A stretch of DNA of 64,000 nt from Intestinimonas butyriciproducens (GCF_016901775.1 NZ_JACJKW010000009.1:44320-108319), one strand, 5' to 3'; shown: positions 16,653 to 26,024, counted from the first letter of the stretch. Notes: a model not told the origin generated them from the letters alone. Translations and numbers: made by a program.

Positions 16653-18002
16653 TTATGCTTTTGCCTTGCTGCGCGATGCGCGGTTCAGGTAAATGTAAAA
16701 TCCCACATTCAGCAGGATACCCACCGCCGTAGAGGCCGGAGCGGCAAGACCGATTTTGGTCAGGCTGGCCTGGGGCTGGATGCTCATCACATAGGCCAGA
16801 GGCAGGCGGACCAGGAGGGTTTGAACCAATCCCTGAACCATAACCCAGACGGTTTTTTGGTTGCCGTTAAAATAACCGATCATGCTGAACAGCACAGCGG
16901 TCACAATGGTTTCCGGCGCAAAGCCTTTCAAATAGTCAAAGCCTTTTTGGATCACGGCACCGTCGGTGGAAAAGAAGCCGGCCAGCACATCGCCCTTCAG
17001 CATCACCAGGGTAAAGACCACACAGCCAAACCCAAGTCCCACGCCGATGCCGGTAAACATGGAGCGTTTTGCCCGTTTGTCATTGCCGGCCCCCACATTC
17101 TGAGAAACAAAGGAGGCCATGGATTGCATCAATGCACTGGGAACCAGCATGGCAAAATTGACGATCTTGCTGGCAACGCCATAGCCGGAAGAGGCCTCCA
17201 GTCCCAGGCGGTTGACAAAGGCGCAAAGGGCCAGGAAGGAAAGTTGGGTCAAACATTCCTGAAGAGCCAGGGGCAGTCCGATCTCAAGAAATTTCCGGCA
17301 CTGTGGATTGAGCCGAAAATCTTTTTTGGTAAGAGTGAAAGGAAGATCCTTTTTGAAAAGCATCACCATAGCGCAGACAACGCTGATGGCTTGGGCAAAG
17401 ACGGTGGCAAGAGCTGCGCCTGCTGCATCCATACGGAATACGGCCACCAGCAAAAGATCTCCGATAATATTGACCACACAGGCAACCAGGACAAACAGCA
17501 GCGGCGATCTGCTGTTGCCCAACCCACGGAAAATGGCGGAGAGAAGATTGTATGCCACAATGAAGAAAATGCCCATACCGCAGATGCGTACATAGCTTAT
17601 AGTAAGATCCAGGGATTCTTTGGGCGCTTGCATCAATAAAGAGATCGGCTTTGCAAAGCAGACCAGGATGATGCACAGCCCCACGGAGATGAAGGCAAAG
17701 ACCACAGCGGAGCCACCCAGAACGGGAGGAATTTTCTCCGGCTTTTTTTCACCCAGATATTGGGCGATCAAAACGGTGATGCCCATGGCCAGCTGTGTCA
17801 CCACAAAGGTGACCAGATTCAGAACCTGGCTTCCGGTGGAGACGGCAGAAAGCCCGGAGGTGGAACCGAATCGGCCCACAACAAGCAAGTCCACAGCTCC
17901 ATAAGCGGCCTGGAGAATCAGTGCGCCCAGGATGGGAACCATAAACCAGAACAGCTTTTTTATGATGCTGCCTTGGGTAAAATCAGCTTTGTCCTTCGTC
18001 AA
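16653..18002 (-). CDS. MATE-family efflux transporter coupled to MarR
   Basis: About 449 residues, 12 hydrophobic spans, with MATE features such as LQAAYGAVDLLVVGRFGST and a second half starting IGLPLALQECLTQLSFLALC. The TTG start at 18002 is supported by an AAAGGAG site 8 bases upstream. It overlaps the MarR gene by 20 bases, so translation is probably coupled. The longer reading to 18182 lies inside MarR and is rejected. MarR control suggests an inducible drug or metabolite exporter. Confidence 0.92.
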   Translation of the reverse strand: MTKDKADFTQGSIIKKLFWFMVPILGALILQAAYGAVDLLVVGRFGSTSGLSAVSTGSQVLNLVTFVVTQLAMGITVLIAQYLGEKKPEKIPPVLGGSAVVFAFISVGLCIILVCFAKPISLLMQAPKESLDLTISYVRICGMGIFFIVAYNLLSAIFRGLGNSRSPLLFVLVACVVNIIGDLLLVAVFRMDAAGAALATVFAQAISVVCAMVMLFKKDLPFTLTKKDFRLNPQCRKFLEIGLPLALQECLTQLSFLALCAFVNRLGLEASSGYGVASKIVNFAMLVPSALMQSMASFVSQNVGAGNDKRAKRSMFTGIGVGLGFGCVVFTLVMLKGDVLAGFFSTDGAVIQKGFDYLKGFAPETIVTAVLFSMIGYFNGNQKTVWVMVQGLVQTLLVRLPLAYVMSIQPQASLTKIGLAAPASTAVGILLNVGFYIYLNRASRSKAKA

Positions 18003-18444
18003 TGGAAATTCTCCTTTCGCACATGACCTGATAAAATCGCTCAATGGTTTGGATGGTGCAGCGGGCATCCTCCTGGGAGATATGGCTGAGAAGAGGGGCC
18101 AGTTGGTTGAAATAGTGTTCGTTGTATTTTTGTGAAAGCTGTTTTCCGGCCGGCGTAATGGAAATGTAAGTGATCCGGCCATCGTTTGCAGAGGGGTGCT
18201 TGCAGAGGTAACCCTTGTCCTCCATCTCCTTTACGGTCCGCGTCACGCCGGGGCGGGGAATGTGCAGCGCTTCGCTGATATCGGATATCTTTACCTGGGA
18301 ACCTTGTTTTTCCAGACATTCGATGATATCCAGATAGTGAATATAGGAAGGGGTGACTCCCTCCGGCAAGGGGGGCAGTAAATCCCGGATTCGTTTTGCC
18401 TGATAGCAGGCATCAAACATTGCCTTGATTGTTTTGATATCCAT
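17983..18444 (-). CDS. MarR-family transcriptional regulator
   Basis: 153 residues with a winged helix of MarR type: SYIHYLDIIECLEKQGSQVKISDISEAL, the recognition helix region IPRPGVTRTVKEMEDKGYL, and the wing DGRITYISITPAGKQL. An ATG with GGAGG upstream. It heads an operon with a MATE pump. Its promoter -10 box lies inside a 25-bp palindrome, the expected geometry for autorepression released by a ligand. Ligand unknown. Confidence 0.93.
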   Translation of the reverse strand: MDIKTIKAMFDACYQAKRIRDLLPPLPEGVTPSYIHYLDIIECLEKQGSQVKISDISEALHIPRPGVTRTVKEMEDKGYLCKHPSANDGRITYISITPAGKQLSQKYNEHYFNQLAPLLSHISQEDARCTIQTIERFYQVMCERRISIDEGQS

Positions 18445-18456
18445 TTGGCTTCCTCC

Positions 18457-18481
18457 ATATAGTTACCTTTGGTAATTATAT
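18457..18481 (-). promoter_or_regulatory. MarR operator palindrome
   Basis: ATATAGTTACC (18457-18467), spacer TTT, then GGTAATTATAT (18471-18481): a near-perfect 11-bp dyad overlapping the -10 box of the marR promoter. Confidence 0.8.
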
Positions 18482-18503
18482 GGGCATTCCAACGGATTGT
18501 CAA
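18475..18503 (-). promoter_or_regulatory. Promoter of the marR-MATE operon
   Basis: Minus strand TTGACA (18498-18503), 17-bp spacer, TATAAT (18475-18480), both boxes perfect. Confidence 0.85.
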
Positions 18504-18614
18504 GCAGGATTTGAAATATATTTCAAGGGGCGCAGAGCAAACAGGAGCATTGGGACCGTGCTTCAGAACCTACCTTGAACAAGGAAAGGCGCTGTTTGAA
18601 TCAGAAAATCGTTC

Positions 18615-18643
18615 TTGAGTGTATGGACAGGATACCATATAAT
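18615..18643 (+). promoter_or_regulatory. Promoter of the 18703 gene
   Basis: TTGAGT (18615-18620), 17-bp spacer, TATAAT (18638-18643). Confidence 0.65.
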
Positions 18644-18702
18644 AAATAACAAAATTGCCAGATGAACCAGGGCGTTCTTCTGGAAGAAAGTGTGGCCACA
18701 GG

Positions 18703-19338
18703 ATGAAAGAAATTCGTCTGGAACAGTTTGATTCGGCTCAGGATATGATTTTGTTTTTCAATGATTTGGTGAATGTGAAGGCTTCGCCTGGCTTCTTTTG
18801 GGGAAAAGATGAAGTGGATTTTTGGGCGCAGGAAATGAAAAAGGAAAGTATCCGGATTTTTCAATATGATTATTTGCGGCCATTCAATGATGGACTTGCA
18901 GAGGGAGAAGAGGATCTGGAATTGAGCCAACAGCGAAAAGACTTTCTCAATCAAAGGGGAAAGCGGAAAATAGAAAATAGAAAAATCGCAGAATCGGTGT
19001 TGATGTTTCTCAATCCCTTGTTTACAGAACTTCAGATGGCCTCCCAAAACACATGGATAGATCTGGTGAGCAAAAGCGGGATTTTTATTGGAACTTTCAC
19101 TTTTGAAAAATTCCACAAAATCCTCCTGTCCCAATGGGGAGAGAATATAGGAACTATTTATGTGTTTCCCTGGCGCAGAAGTGAATTTTTCTCAGCTCCC
19201 TTTGGAATGGAAACTTTTTTGAAGATGGATATCAGCCCAGAATGCAGAGAGGATTTTCGAAGAAGAGAGAGGGATATGCTGGCCGAAGCGGCAAAGAAGT
19301 GTCAGGTTTTGATTGAAATACCAAAGCATCCGCAGTAA
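18703..19338 (+). CDS. Hypothetical protein, about 211 aa
   Basis: Family not recognised. Reading from ATG 18703 gives MKEIRLEQFDSAQDMILFFND, a charged soluble protein with many Phe/Trp and Lys/Glu residues and no signal peptide or membrane span. A longer start at 18655 is possible but adds unconvincing residues. It is visibly more AT-rich than its neighbours, including the ribosomal genes next door, which hints at later acquisition. Own promoter at 18615 and a shared terminator downstream. Confidence 0.7.
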   Translation: MKEIRLEQFDSAQDMILFFNDLVNVKASPGFFWGKDEVDFWAQEMKKESIRIFQYDYLRPFNDGLAEGEEDLELSQQRKDFLNQRGKRKIENRKIAESVLMFLNPLFTELQMASQNTWIDLVSKSGIFIGTFTFEKFHKILLSQWGENIGTIYVFPWRRSEFFSAPFGMETFLKMDISPECREDFRRRERDMLAEAAKKCQVLIEIPKHPQ

Positions 19339-19348
19339 ATACAAAAAG

Positions 19349-19380
19349 AAAACCCCGAAGCCACAGGGCTTCGGGGTTTT
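19349..19380. terminator. Bidirectional terminator between 18703 gene and rpsI
   Basis: A 14-bp perfect stem (AAAACCCCGAAGCC) with an ACAG loop, serving both convergent units. Confidence 0.9.
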
Positions 19381-19399
19381 GAACACTTTTTGAAACAAA

Positions 19400-19804
19400 T
19401 TAGCGCTTGGAGAACTGAGGAGCGCGACGGGCAGCCTTCAGGCCGTACTTCTTGCGTTCCTTCATTCTGGGGTCGCGGGTGAGGAAGCCGGCCTTCTTCA
19501 GCAGGGGACGGTATTCCTCGTTGGCCTGCAGCAGAGCGCGGGCCACGCCAAAGCGGATAGCGCCGGCCTGGCCGGTGAAGCCGCCGCCCTGAACCTTTAC
19601 ATCCAGGTCGAACTGGCCGGTGACACCCACCAGCTCCAGGGGCTGCTTGACGATGGTCTTCAGAGTGTCCAGACCAAAGTAGTTGTCAAACTCCCGATTG
19701 TTGATGGTGATCTGGCCGCTGCCGCCGGGAATCAGACGGACGCGGGCGACAGAGCTCTTTCTTCTGCCGGTGCCATAGAAATAAGCTTTTTTCGGTGTAT
19801 ACAT
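19400..19804 (-). CDS. rpsI: 30S ribosomal protein S9
   Basis: 134 residues, standard S9: [15 protein letters not shown] near the start, [19 protein letters not shown] in the middle, and the conserved basic tail ending RRAPQFSKR whose final Arg reaches the P-site tRNA. It lies 17 bp after rplM in the usual rplM-rpsI operon. Confidence 0.98.
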   Translation of the reverse strand: MYTPKKAYFYGTGRRKSSVARVRLIPGGSGQITINNREFDNYFGLDTLKTIVKQPLELVGVTGQFDLDVKVQGGGFTGQAGAIRFGVARALLQANEEYRPLLKKAGFLTRDPRMKERKKYGLKAARRAPQFSKR

Positions 19805-19821
19805 CTTCGCAATCCTCCTGA

Positions 19822-20253
19822 TTATTCAGCGTCCAGGGCCACGGGCTTCTGGGCCTGGTGTTTGTGCTCGGGGCCGGCATAGACCTTCAGACGGTCCAGA
19901 GACCAGCGGCCCACGGAGTTTTTGGGCATCATGCCCTTGACAGCAAGGCGCATGGCCAGCTCGGGCTTTGTGGCCATCAGAGTCTTGTACTGGGTCTCCT
20001 TCAGGCCGCCCACATAACCGGAGTGGGTGCGATAGTATTTCTGGGTCAGCTTTTTGCCGGTGAGAACGGCGTCTTTGGCGTTGATGATGATGACGAAATC
20101 ACCGTTGTCGGCATGGGGGGTAAAATCCACCTTGTGCTTGCCCCGCAGGATAGCGGCGGCCTTGGCGGCGGTTCTGCCCATGGATTTGCCGGCAGCATCG
20201 ATGATGTACCATTTGCGCTCAATGGTCTGAGCATTTGCCATGAATGTGGACAT
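19822..20253 (-). CDS. rplM: 50S ribosomal protein L13
   Basis: 143 residues, standard L13: [56 protein letters not shown] and [20 protein letters not shown] site upstream. Heads the rplM-rpsI operon from the promoter at 20304-20332. Confidence 0.98.
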   Translation of the reverse strand: MSTFMANAQTIERKWYIIDAAGKSMGRTAAKAAAILRGKHKVDFTPHADNGDFVIIINAKDAVLTGKKLTQKYYRTHSGYVGGLKETQYKTLMATKPELAMRLAVKGMMPKNSVGRWSLDRLKVYAGPEHKHQAQKPVALDAE

Positions 20254-20303
20254 CTTGAATCCTCCGTTTATCGTGATAAATGTTTGATTTTTTGACCTTA
20301 CTA

Positions 20304-20332
20304 GTTATATCATAGGGGAAAACCGGTGTCAA
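20304..20332 (-). promoter_or_regulatory. Promoter of rplM-rpsI
   Basis: Minus strand TTGACA (20327-20332), 17-bp spacer, TATAAC (20304-20309). Confidence 0.8.
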
Positions 20333-20446
20333 CAGTTATTTTTCAAAATTGTGATTTGCAAGAGGGTATCCTTTTGTTTTTGGCGTTTTGCGCCGTATAT
20401 CTTCAATTTGCTCATATTCCATTTCAAAATTTTTTGTCTTTTTCCA

Positions 20447-20476
20447 TTGCCAAACAGCCCTGTTTTCCTTTAAAAT
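20447..20476 (+). promoter_or_regulatory. Promoter candidate of the TtcA-like gene
   Basis: TTGCCA (20447-20452), 18-bp spacer, TAAAAT (20471-20476). Confidence 0.5.
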
Positions 20477-20494
20477 GAAGAGCGGTGATCAGAA

Positions 20495-21226
20495 ATGAAA
20501 GAACTTTTGGCGCTGGCAAGGCGCTGTATGCAGGATTATAATATGGTGCCCCCCGGCAGCCGGGTGGCGGTAGGGGTCTCGGGAGGCAAGGATTCCCTGG
20601 CCCTGCTGTATCTGCTGTCTCAGCTGCGCCGGTTTTATCCCGGCGGTTTTGAGCTGACGGCCATCACACTGGATATGGGATTCGAGGGGATGGATTTTTC
20701 TCCCATTGCCGATTTCTGCCGGGCCATTGAGGTGCCTTATGTGATCCGCCAGACCCAGATGAAGCAGGTGATCTTCGATATCCGCAAGGAAAGCAATCCT
20801 TGTGCCCTTTGCGCCAAGATGCGCCGGGGCGCCCTGAATGATGCTGCCTTGGCCGAGGGATGCCGGGTGGTGGCCCTGGGGCATCATTTTGACGATGTGG
20901 TGGAGACCGTTTTGCTCTCCTTATTTTATGAAGGGCGTTTCCACAGCTTTTCTCCGGTGACTTATCTCAGCCGGAAGGATATCCATTGCATTCGCCCCAT
21001 GCTCTATATCCCGGAGCGGGAGATCCGCAATTTTGTCCGGCGGGAGCAGCTGCCGGTGGTGGAGAGCACTTGTCCCGCCGACAAAAACACCAAGCGGGAA
21101 GAAGTGAAACAGCTGCTCCATACACTGGAAAAGCAGAATCCCGGCCTGCGGGGGCGGATTTTCGGCGCTGTGCAGCGCCAGCCCTTGGAAGGATGGGAAA
21201 AAACGCCTTTGTTCCCGGACAAATAA
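20495..21226 (+). CDS. TtcA-like tRNA 2-thiolation ATPase
   Basis: 243 residues of the TtcA/TilS PP-loop superfamily, which adenylates a tRNA base and delivers sulfur. The PP-loop SGGKDSLALL is near residue 30. A CxxC pair (PCALCAKMRRG) near residue 106 and a third cysteine (STCPADK) near 189 match the three cysteines of the TtcA-type iron-sulfur group. GHHFDDVVETVLL is the conserved helix. In bacteria TtcA makes 2-thiocytidine-32 of tRNA; Firmicutes relatives may differ in target, so no symbol is given. Confidence 0.88.
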   Translation: MKELLALARRCMQDYNMVPPGSRVAVGVSGGKDSLALLYLLSQLRRFYPGGFELTAITLDMGFEGMDFSPIADFCRAIEVPYVIRQTQMKQVIFDIRKESNPCALCAKMRRGALNDAALAEGCRVVALGHHFDDVVETVLLSLFYEGRFHSFSPVTYLSRKDIHCIRPMLYIPEREIRNFVRREQLPVVESTCPADKNTKREEVKQLLHTLEKQNPGLRGRIFGAVQRQPLEGWEKTPLFPDK

Positions 21227-21252
21227 AAAAGGACGGCACAGCCGTCCTTTTT
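21225..21252. terminator. Bidirectional terminator after the TtcA-like gene
   Basis: AAAAAAGGACGGC stem with an ACA loop and T-run, between two convergent genes. Confidence 0.88.
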
Positions 21253-21257
21253 TATTT

Positions 21258-21515
21258 TCAGGATGCGGCCCAGGCCGAGCGCCGCACTTCATGGAGTTTG
21301 GCCTGGTGGAGCAGATAGGAGTAACGGGCCTGCAAGGCGTTGATCTCATAGACCGAGGCGGCCACCAGCTCCTGATCGCTGGCCTGCTGGAAAAGACAGC
21401 GGGCAGCAGCCAACTGCCGCCGAGTCTCGGTCAGGTCTTCCAGCAGCTGAGCCTGACGAAGCTCCAGAGGAGAGGGAACCTTCTTTTTGCCAAAGGGGAA
21501 AGAAAATACACGCAT
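21258..21515 (-). CDS. DUF2508 (YaaL-like) family protein
   Basis: 85 residues, cytosolic, mostly helical. The core LRQAQLLEDLTETRRQLAAARCLFQQASDQELVAASVYE... ARYSYLL pattern fits the DUF2508/YaaL family of spore-forming and related Firmicutes, where the gene often sits near recR. The ATG at 21515 has GGAGG 8 bases upstream; the longer reading to 21575 does not. Function is not known. Confidence 0.8.
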   Translation of the reverse strand: MRVFSFPFGKKKVPSPLELRQAQLLEDLTETRRQLAAARCLFQQASDQELVAASVYEINALQARYSYLLHQAKLHEVRRSAWAAS

Positions 21516-21594
21516 GGTAAATACCTCCGAAAGCAGGATGGGAATATTTTTTTCCCTTTTCCGGCAAATATACACAGAGGGAAGTGAGGGCCAT

Positions 21595-21623
21595 TTGACA
21601 GAGCGGCTTTTTTTGATTATGAT
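21595..21623 (+). promoter_or_regulatory. Promoter of the parE-parC pair
   Basis: TTGACA (21595-21600), 17-bp spacer, TATGAT (21618-21623). Confidence 0.75.
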
Positions 21624-21765
21624 ATGAATTAAGCCGCGTTCCGCGGGGCTTTGTTCTTTTGCGCCTTGGGAAAGGCACTTTTGGCGGGATGCTTCGTTAT
21701 GGTATCAATGTATGCCCTGGCTTTTCAAGGGATGCCTTGGAAAGATGGGCTTTTTTGGAGGATGT

Positions 21766-23784
21766 ATGACAAGAAAGAAGAAGCAGGAATATGGCAATGA
21801 GAGCATCTCGGCTCTGAAAGGAGCCGACCGGGTGCGCAAGCGGCCCGGGGTCATTTTCGGTTCCGATGGGATCGAGGGCTGCGAGCACGCCTTTTTTGAG
21901 ATCCTCTCCAATTCCATCGACGAAGCCCGGGAAGGGTTCGGCCATGTGATCAATGTGACCCATTTTCTGGACGGGTCCATTGAGGTGCAGGACTTTGGCC
22001 GGGGCGTGCCGGTGGATTACAACGAGCGGGAAGGCCGTTATAACTGGGAGCTGATCTACTGCGAGCTCTATGCCGGCGGAAAATACGGCAACGCCGAGGG
22101 GGAAAATTACGAATATTCCCTGGGGCTCAACGGTCTGGGCGCCTGCGCCACCCAGTATTCTTCGGAATATATGGATGTGGTCTCCCGCCGGGATGGCTGG
22201 CAGTATACCCTCCATTTCCGCCGGGGAGAGAATGTGACCGAAGGGCCGGACAAACTGCTGAAAGAGCCCTGTTCTCCCAAACAGACGGGCACCACCCACC
22301 GTTTCAAACTGGATCTGGATGTGTTCACCGATACCCGCATCCCCAAAGAATATTTTCAGCAGGTGCTGAAAAAGCAGGCGGTGGTCAATCAGGGGCTGCG
22401 TTTCCATTTCCGTCAGGAGGTGGAGAAGGGCAAGTTTGAGGAAGAGGATTTTTACTACGAAAACGGCATTGTGGACTATGTAAAGGAGCTGGCCGGGGAC
22501 AATGCCCTGACCTCGGTGCAGTTCAATCAGACCGAGCGCCGGGGAAGAGACCGGGCGGACAAGCCGGAATACAAGGTAAAGGTCCAGGCGGCCTTCTGTT
22601 TTTCCAATGTGGGAGCTCTGTTGGAGTATTACCACAACTCCTCCTGGCTGGAGCACGGCGGCGCGCCGGACAAGGCGGCCCGCTCGGCCTTTGTCTCTGC
22701 TCTGGATGCCTATCTGAAGCAGACGGGAAAATACCAGAAAAATGAAAGCAAGGTTTCTTTTGCCGACATTTCCGACAGCCTGATTCTGGTGACCAATGGC
22801 TTTTCCACCTATACCTCCTATGAAAATCAGACCAAAAAGGCCATCACCAACAAATTCATCCAGGAGATGATGACCGAGTTCCTTCGGTCCACCCTGGAGA
22901 TCTATTTCATCGAAAACCGCCAGGAGGCCGACAAGATCGCCGATCAGGTGCTGGTGAACAAGCGCAGCCGGGAGCAGGCGGAAAAGACCCGGCTGAACAT
23001 CAAAAAGAAGCTGGCCGGCACCATGGATGTGACCAATCGGGTGCAGAAGTTCGTGGACTGCCGCAGCAAGGATCTGGACAAGCGGGAGGTCTATATCGTA
23101 GAGGGCGACTCCGCTCTGGGCTCCTGCAAACAGGGGCGGGATCCGGAATTTCAGGCCATCATGCCCATCCGGGGCAAGATCCTCAACTGCCTCAAAGCCG
23201 ATTACAATAAAATCCTCAAAAGCGATATCATCACCGACCTGATCAAGGTGCTGGGCTGCGGGGTGGAGATCCAGACCCGCAACAAGGAGCTTTCTTCCTT
23301 TGATCTGAATATGCTCCGGTGGAACAAGGTGGTCATCTGCACCGATGGCGATGTGGACGGTTTCCAGATCCGCACCCTGGTGCTCACCATGCTTTACCGC
23401 CTGACCCCTCAGCTCATTGAGAAGGGATATGTCTATATCGCCGAGACTCCTTTGTATGAGATCAATACCAAAGGGGGCAAGGGAAGCAAAAAGGCCCCCA
23501 AGACCTATTTTGCCTATACCGACAAGGAGCGGGACGACATTGTCAAAAAACTGGAGGGAAAATGCTCCATCCAGCGTTCCAAGGGGTTGGGTGAAAACGA
23601 ACCGGAAATGATGTGGCAGACCACCATGAACCCGGAGACCCGGAGACTGATCCGGGTGATGCCCGAGGACGCCGAAAAAACCAGCCAGGTATTTGATCTG
23701 CTGCTGGGGGACAACCTCCAGGGCCGCAAGGACTATATCGCCCAGCACGGCAGCGAATATCTGGATCTCACCGATGTGAGCTAA
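21766..23784 (+). CDS. parE: DNA topoisomerase IV-type subunit B
   Basis: 672 residues. N-terminal GHKL ATPase: EILSNSIDEARE near residue 46, DFGRGVPVD, GLNGLGACATQY lid. Then a transducer domain and the TOPRIM domain with IVEGDSALGSC near 445 and the metal motif TDGDVDG near 527, and a C-terminal SKGLGENEPEMMWQTTMNPETR. The ATG at 21766 follows a GGAGG site; the upstream reading from 21712 is unlikely. It lies directly before a parC-type subunit. I favour topoisomerase IV over gyrase because the partner lacks a gyrase box. Confidence 0.9.
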   Translation: MTRKKKQEYGNESISALKGADRVRKRPGVIFGSDGIEGCEHAFFEILSNSIDEAREGFGHVINVTHFLDGSIEVQDFGRGVPVDYNEREGRYNWELIYCELYAGGKYGNAEGENYEYSLGLNGLGACATQYSSEYMDVVSRRDGWQYTLHFRRGENVTEGPDKLLKEPCSPKQTGTTHRFKLDLDVFTDTRIPKEYFQQVLKKQAVVNQGLRFHFRQEVEKGKFEEEDFYYENGIVDYVKELAGDNALTSVQFNQTERRGRDRADKPEYKVKVQAAFCFSNVGALLEYYHNSSWLEHGGAPDKAARSAFVSALDAYLKQTGKYQKNESKVSFADISDSLILVTNGFSTYTSYENQTKKAITNKFIQEMMTEFLRSTLEIYFIENRQEADKIADQVLVNKRSREQAEKTRLNIKKKLAGTMDVTNRVQKFVDCRSKDLDKREVYIVEGDSALGSCKQGRDPEFQAIMPIRGKILNCLKADYNKILKSDIITDLIKVLGCGVEIQTRNKELSSFDLNMLRWNKVVICTDGDVDGFQIRTLVLTMLYRLTPQLIEKGYVYIAETPLYEINTKGGKGSKKAPKTYFAYTDKERDDIVKKLEGKCSIQRSKGLGENEPEMMWQTTMNPETRRLIRVMPEDAEKTSQVFDLLLGDNLQGRKDYIAQHGSEYLDLTDVS

Positions 23785-23799
23785 AGGAGGAAAAGAGTT

Positions 23800-25983
23800 T
23801 TGCCCAAAGACCGTTTTATTCCCCAGCCCATCACAAAAACCCTGGAAGAAAACTATATGCCCTATGCCATGAGCGTCATTCTTTCCCGGGCCATCCCGGA
23901 GATCGACGGCTTCAAACCCTCCCACCGCAAATTGCTGTACACCATGTACAAGATGGGGCTTTTGCAGGGCGCTCGCACCAAGTCGGCCAATGTGGTGGGA
24001 CAGACCATGCGGCTCAACCCCCATGGCGATGCGGCCATTTATGAGACCATGGTGCGTCTGGCCCGGGGCAATGAATCCCTGCTCACTCCCTTTGTGGACA
24101 GCAAAGGAAACTTCGGCAAAGTTTATTCCAGGGATATGGCCTATGCCGCCTCCCGGTATACCGAGGTGAAGCTGGATCCCTTCTGTGGGGAGATCTTTGC
24201 CGATATCGATTGCGATGCCGTGGATTTTGTGGACAACTACGACGGCACCATGAAAGAACCCACCTTGCTGCCCACCCGATTCCCCAACATTCTGGTCAGC
24301 GCCAACCTGGGCATTGCCGTGGGCATGGCCTCTTCCATTTGCGGCTTCAATCTGAATGAAGTCTGCGATACGGCCATCGCCTATCTGAAAAATCCCGGCT
24401 GCCGGCTGATGGATACATTGAAAGGGCCGGATTTCCCCACCGGAGGCGAATTGATCCTGGACGAGGGGCAGATGGAGGAAATCTACCGCACCGGCCGGGG
24501 CTCTTTCCGGGTGCGGGCCAAGTGGAACTATCTGAAAAAGGAAAACATCATTGAGATCACAGAGATCCCTTATACCACCACCATTGAAGCCATTATGGAC
24601 AAGGTCACCGACCTGATCCGCCAGGGGAAGGTGCGGGAGATCTCCGATATGCGGGACGAAAGCGGTCTGGAGGGTCTCAAGATCGCCATTGACCTGAAGC
24701 GGGGCGCTGACCCCCAGAAGCTGATGGCCAAACTGATGAAGATGACCCCGCTCATGGACACCTTTGGCTGTAATTTCAATGTGCTCATTGGCGGAACGCC
24801 CCGGGTGCTGGGCGTGGGACAGCTGCTGGAAGAGTGGAGCGCCTGGCGGATGGAGTGCATCCGCCGCAGGGTCTATTTTGACCTGGGTAAAAAGAAGGAA
24901 AAGCTCCATCTGCTGCTGGGATTGCGGAAGATTCTGCTGGATATTGACCGGGCCATCGCCATCATCCGGGACACCGAAGAAGACAGCGAAGTGGTGCCCA
25001 ATCTGATGATCGGTTTCGGCATCGACGAACTTCAGGCGGAATATGTGGCCGAGATCAAGCTGCGGAATATCAACAAAGAGCATATTTTGAAGCGCACCCG
25101 TGAGACCGATGAACTGGCCCGGGAAATCCAGGAGCTGGAAGGCATCCTGGCCGATTCCCGGAAGATCAAGAATATCATCATCGGCGAGCTGCGGGAGATC
25201 AACAAAAAGTACAAAACACCCCGGCGTACTGCCATCATTTACGAAGATCAGGTGGAGCAGTACGACGAAGAAGATCAGATTGAAGATTACCCGGTGCATA
25301 TTTTCCTCACCCGGGAGGGGTATTTCAAAAAGATCACGCCCCAGTCTCTGCGGATGAGCGGAGAGCAGAAGGTGAAGGAAGGGGACGCCGTCCAGATGAC
25401 GGTCGAATGCACCAATAAGAGTGAGATCATCTTCCTCACCGATAAGGTGCAGGCTTATAAGTGCCGTCTCCATGAGTTTGACGATGGCAAGGCCAGTCTG
25501 CTGGGGGATTATCTGCCTCAAAAGCTTCAGATGAGCGACGGGGAGCGGGTGATCTTCTGTTTCCTGCCGGGAGATTACAGCGGTCATTTGCTGTATGTAT
25601 ATGAAAACGGCAAGGTGGCCAAGATCCCGGTGAAGAGTTTTGATACCAAATCCAACCGGAGAAGGCTGACCGGGGCCTATTGCGACAAATCCCCCTTGGT
25701 TTCGGTGCTGCATTTGCCGGAAGAGGGAGAAGTGGTGCTCTATTCCACCGATAGTCGGGCATTGGTGGTGTCCACGGCCGCTGTGGCGGCCAAAGCCACC
25801 CGTTCTTCTCAGGGTGTGGCAGTGATGGCTCTGAAAAAGAATAAAAAGGTGAAAAAAGCCGTTCTTCTGGCGGAATCGGGCATTGTCAATGAGGCCCGCT
25901 ACCGCACACGCACTCTTCCTGCGGCAGGTGCTTTGCTGAAAGAGGAGGATTCTCCCGACAAGCAGCTGGCGCTGGAAATGTAA
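23800..25983 (+). CDS. parC: DNA topoisomerase IV-type subunit A
   Basis: 727 residues; breaks and rejoins DNA to decatenate chromosomes. N-terminal winged helix (SRAIPEIDGFKPSHRKLLYTMY region), catalytic Arg119-Tyr120 in AASRYTEV, the ACT/GyrA-type tower, and a C-terminal beta-pinwheel region with degenerate repeats. No QRRGGRG gyrase box is seen. At the quinolone-contact helix the sequence is NPHGDAAIYE, with Ala78 and Glu82 at the E. coli GyrA Ser83/Asp87 positions. TTG start with AGGAGG, 15 bp after parE; same operon. Confidence 0.9.
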   Translation: MPKDRFIPQPITKTLEENYMPYAMSVILSRAIPEIDGFKPSHRKLLYTMYKMGLLQGARTKSANVVGQTMRLNPHGDAAIYETMVRLARGNESLLTPFVDSKGNFGKVYSRDMAYAASRYTEVKLDPFCGEIFADIDCDAVDFVDNYDGTMKEPTLLPTRFPNILVSANLGIAVGMASSICGFNLNEVCDTAIAYLKNPGCRLMDTLKGPDFPTGGELILDEGQMEEIYRTGRGSFRVRAKWNYLKKENIIEITEIPYTTTIEAIMDKVTDLIRQGKVREISDMRDESGLEGLKIAIDLKRGADPQKLMAKLMKMTPLMDTFGCNFNVLIGGTPRVLGVGQLLEEWSAWRMECIRRRVYFDLGKKKEKLHLLLGLRKILLDIDRAIAIIRDTEEDSEVVPNLMIGFGIDELQAEYVAEIKLRNINKEHILKRTRETDELAREIQELEGILADSRKIKNIIIGELREINKKYKTPRRTAIIYEDQVEQYDEEDQIEDYPVHIFLTREGYFKKITPQSLRMSGEQKVKEGDAVQMTVECTNKSEIIFLTDKVQAYKCRLHEFDDGKASLLGDYLPQKLQMSDGERVIFCFLPGDYSGHLLYVYENGKVAKIPVKSFDTKSNRRRLTGAYCDKSPLVSVLHLPEEGEVVLYSTDSRALVVSTAAVAAKATRSSQGVAVMALKKNKKVKKAVLLAESGIVNEARYRTRTLPAAGALLKEEDSPDKQLALEM

Positions 25984-25991
25984 GTGAAGTC

Positions 25992-26024
25992 AAAAAAGGG
26001 AAGCCATTGCGGCTTCCCTTTTTT
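25992..26024. terminator. Bidirectional terminator after parC
   Basis: AAAAAAGGGAAGCC stem with an ATTGC loop and T-run, between convergent genes. Confidence 0.9.

Noticed and set aside
18003..18182. 60-residue N-terminal extension of the MATE gene
   Set aside because: It overlaps marR in another frame; the TTG at 18002 has a good ribosome site and begins the family sequence.
21697..25713. A 1338-codon minus-strand open frame opposite parE-parC
   Set aside because: It is the antisense of two clear topoisomerase genes in a GC-rich, codon-biased region; it has no ribosome site and no domain.
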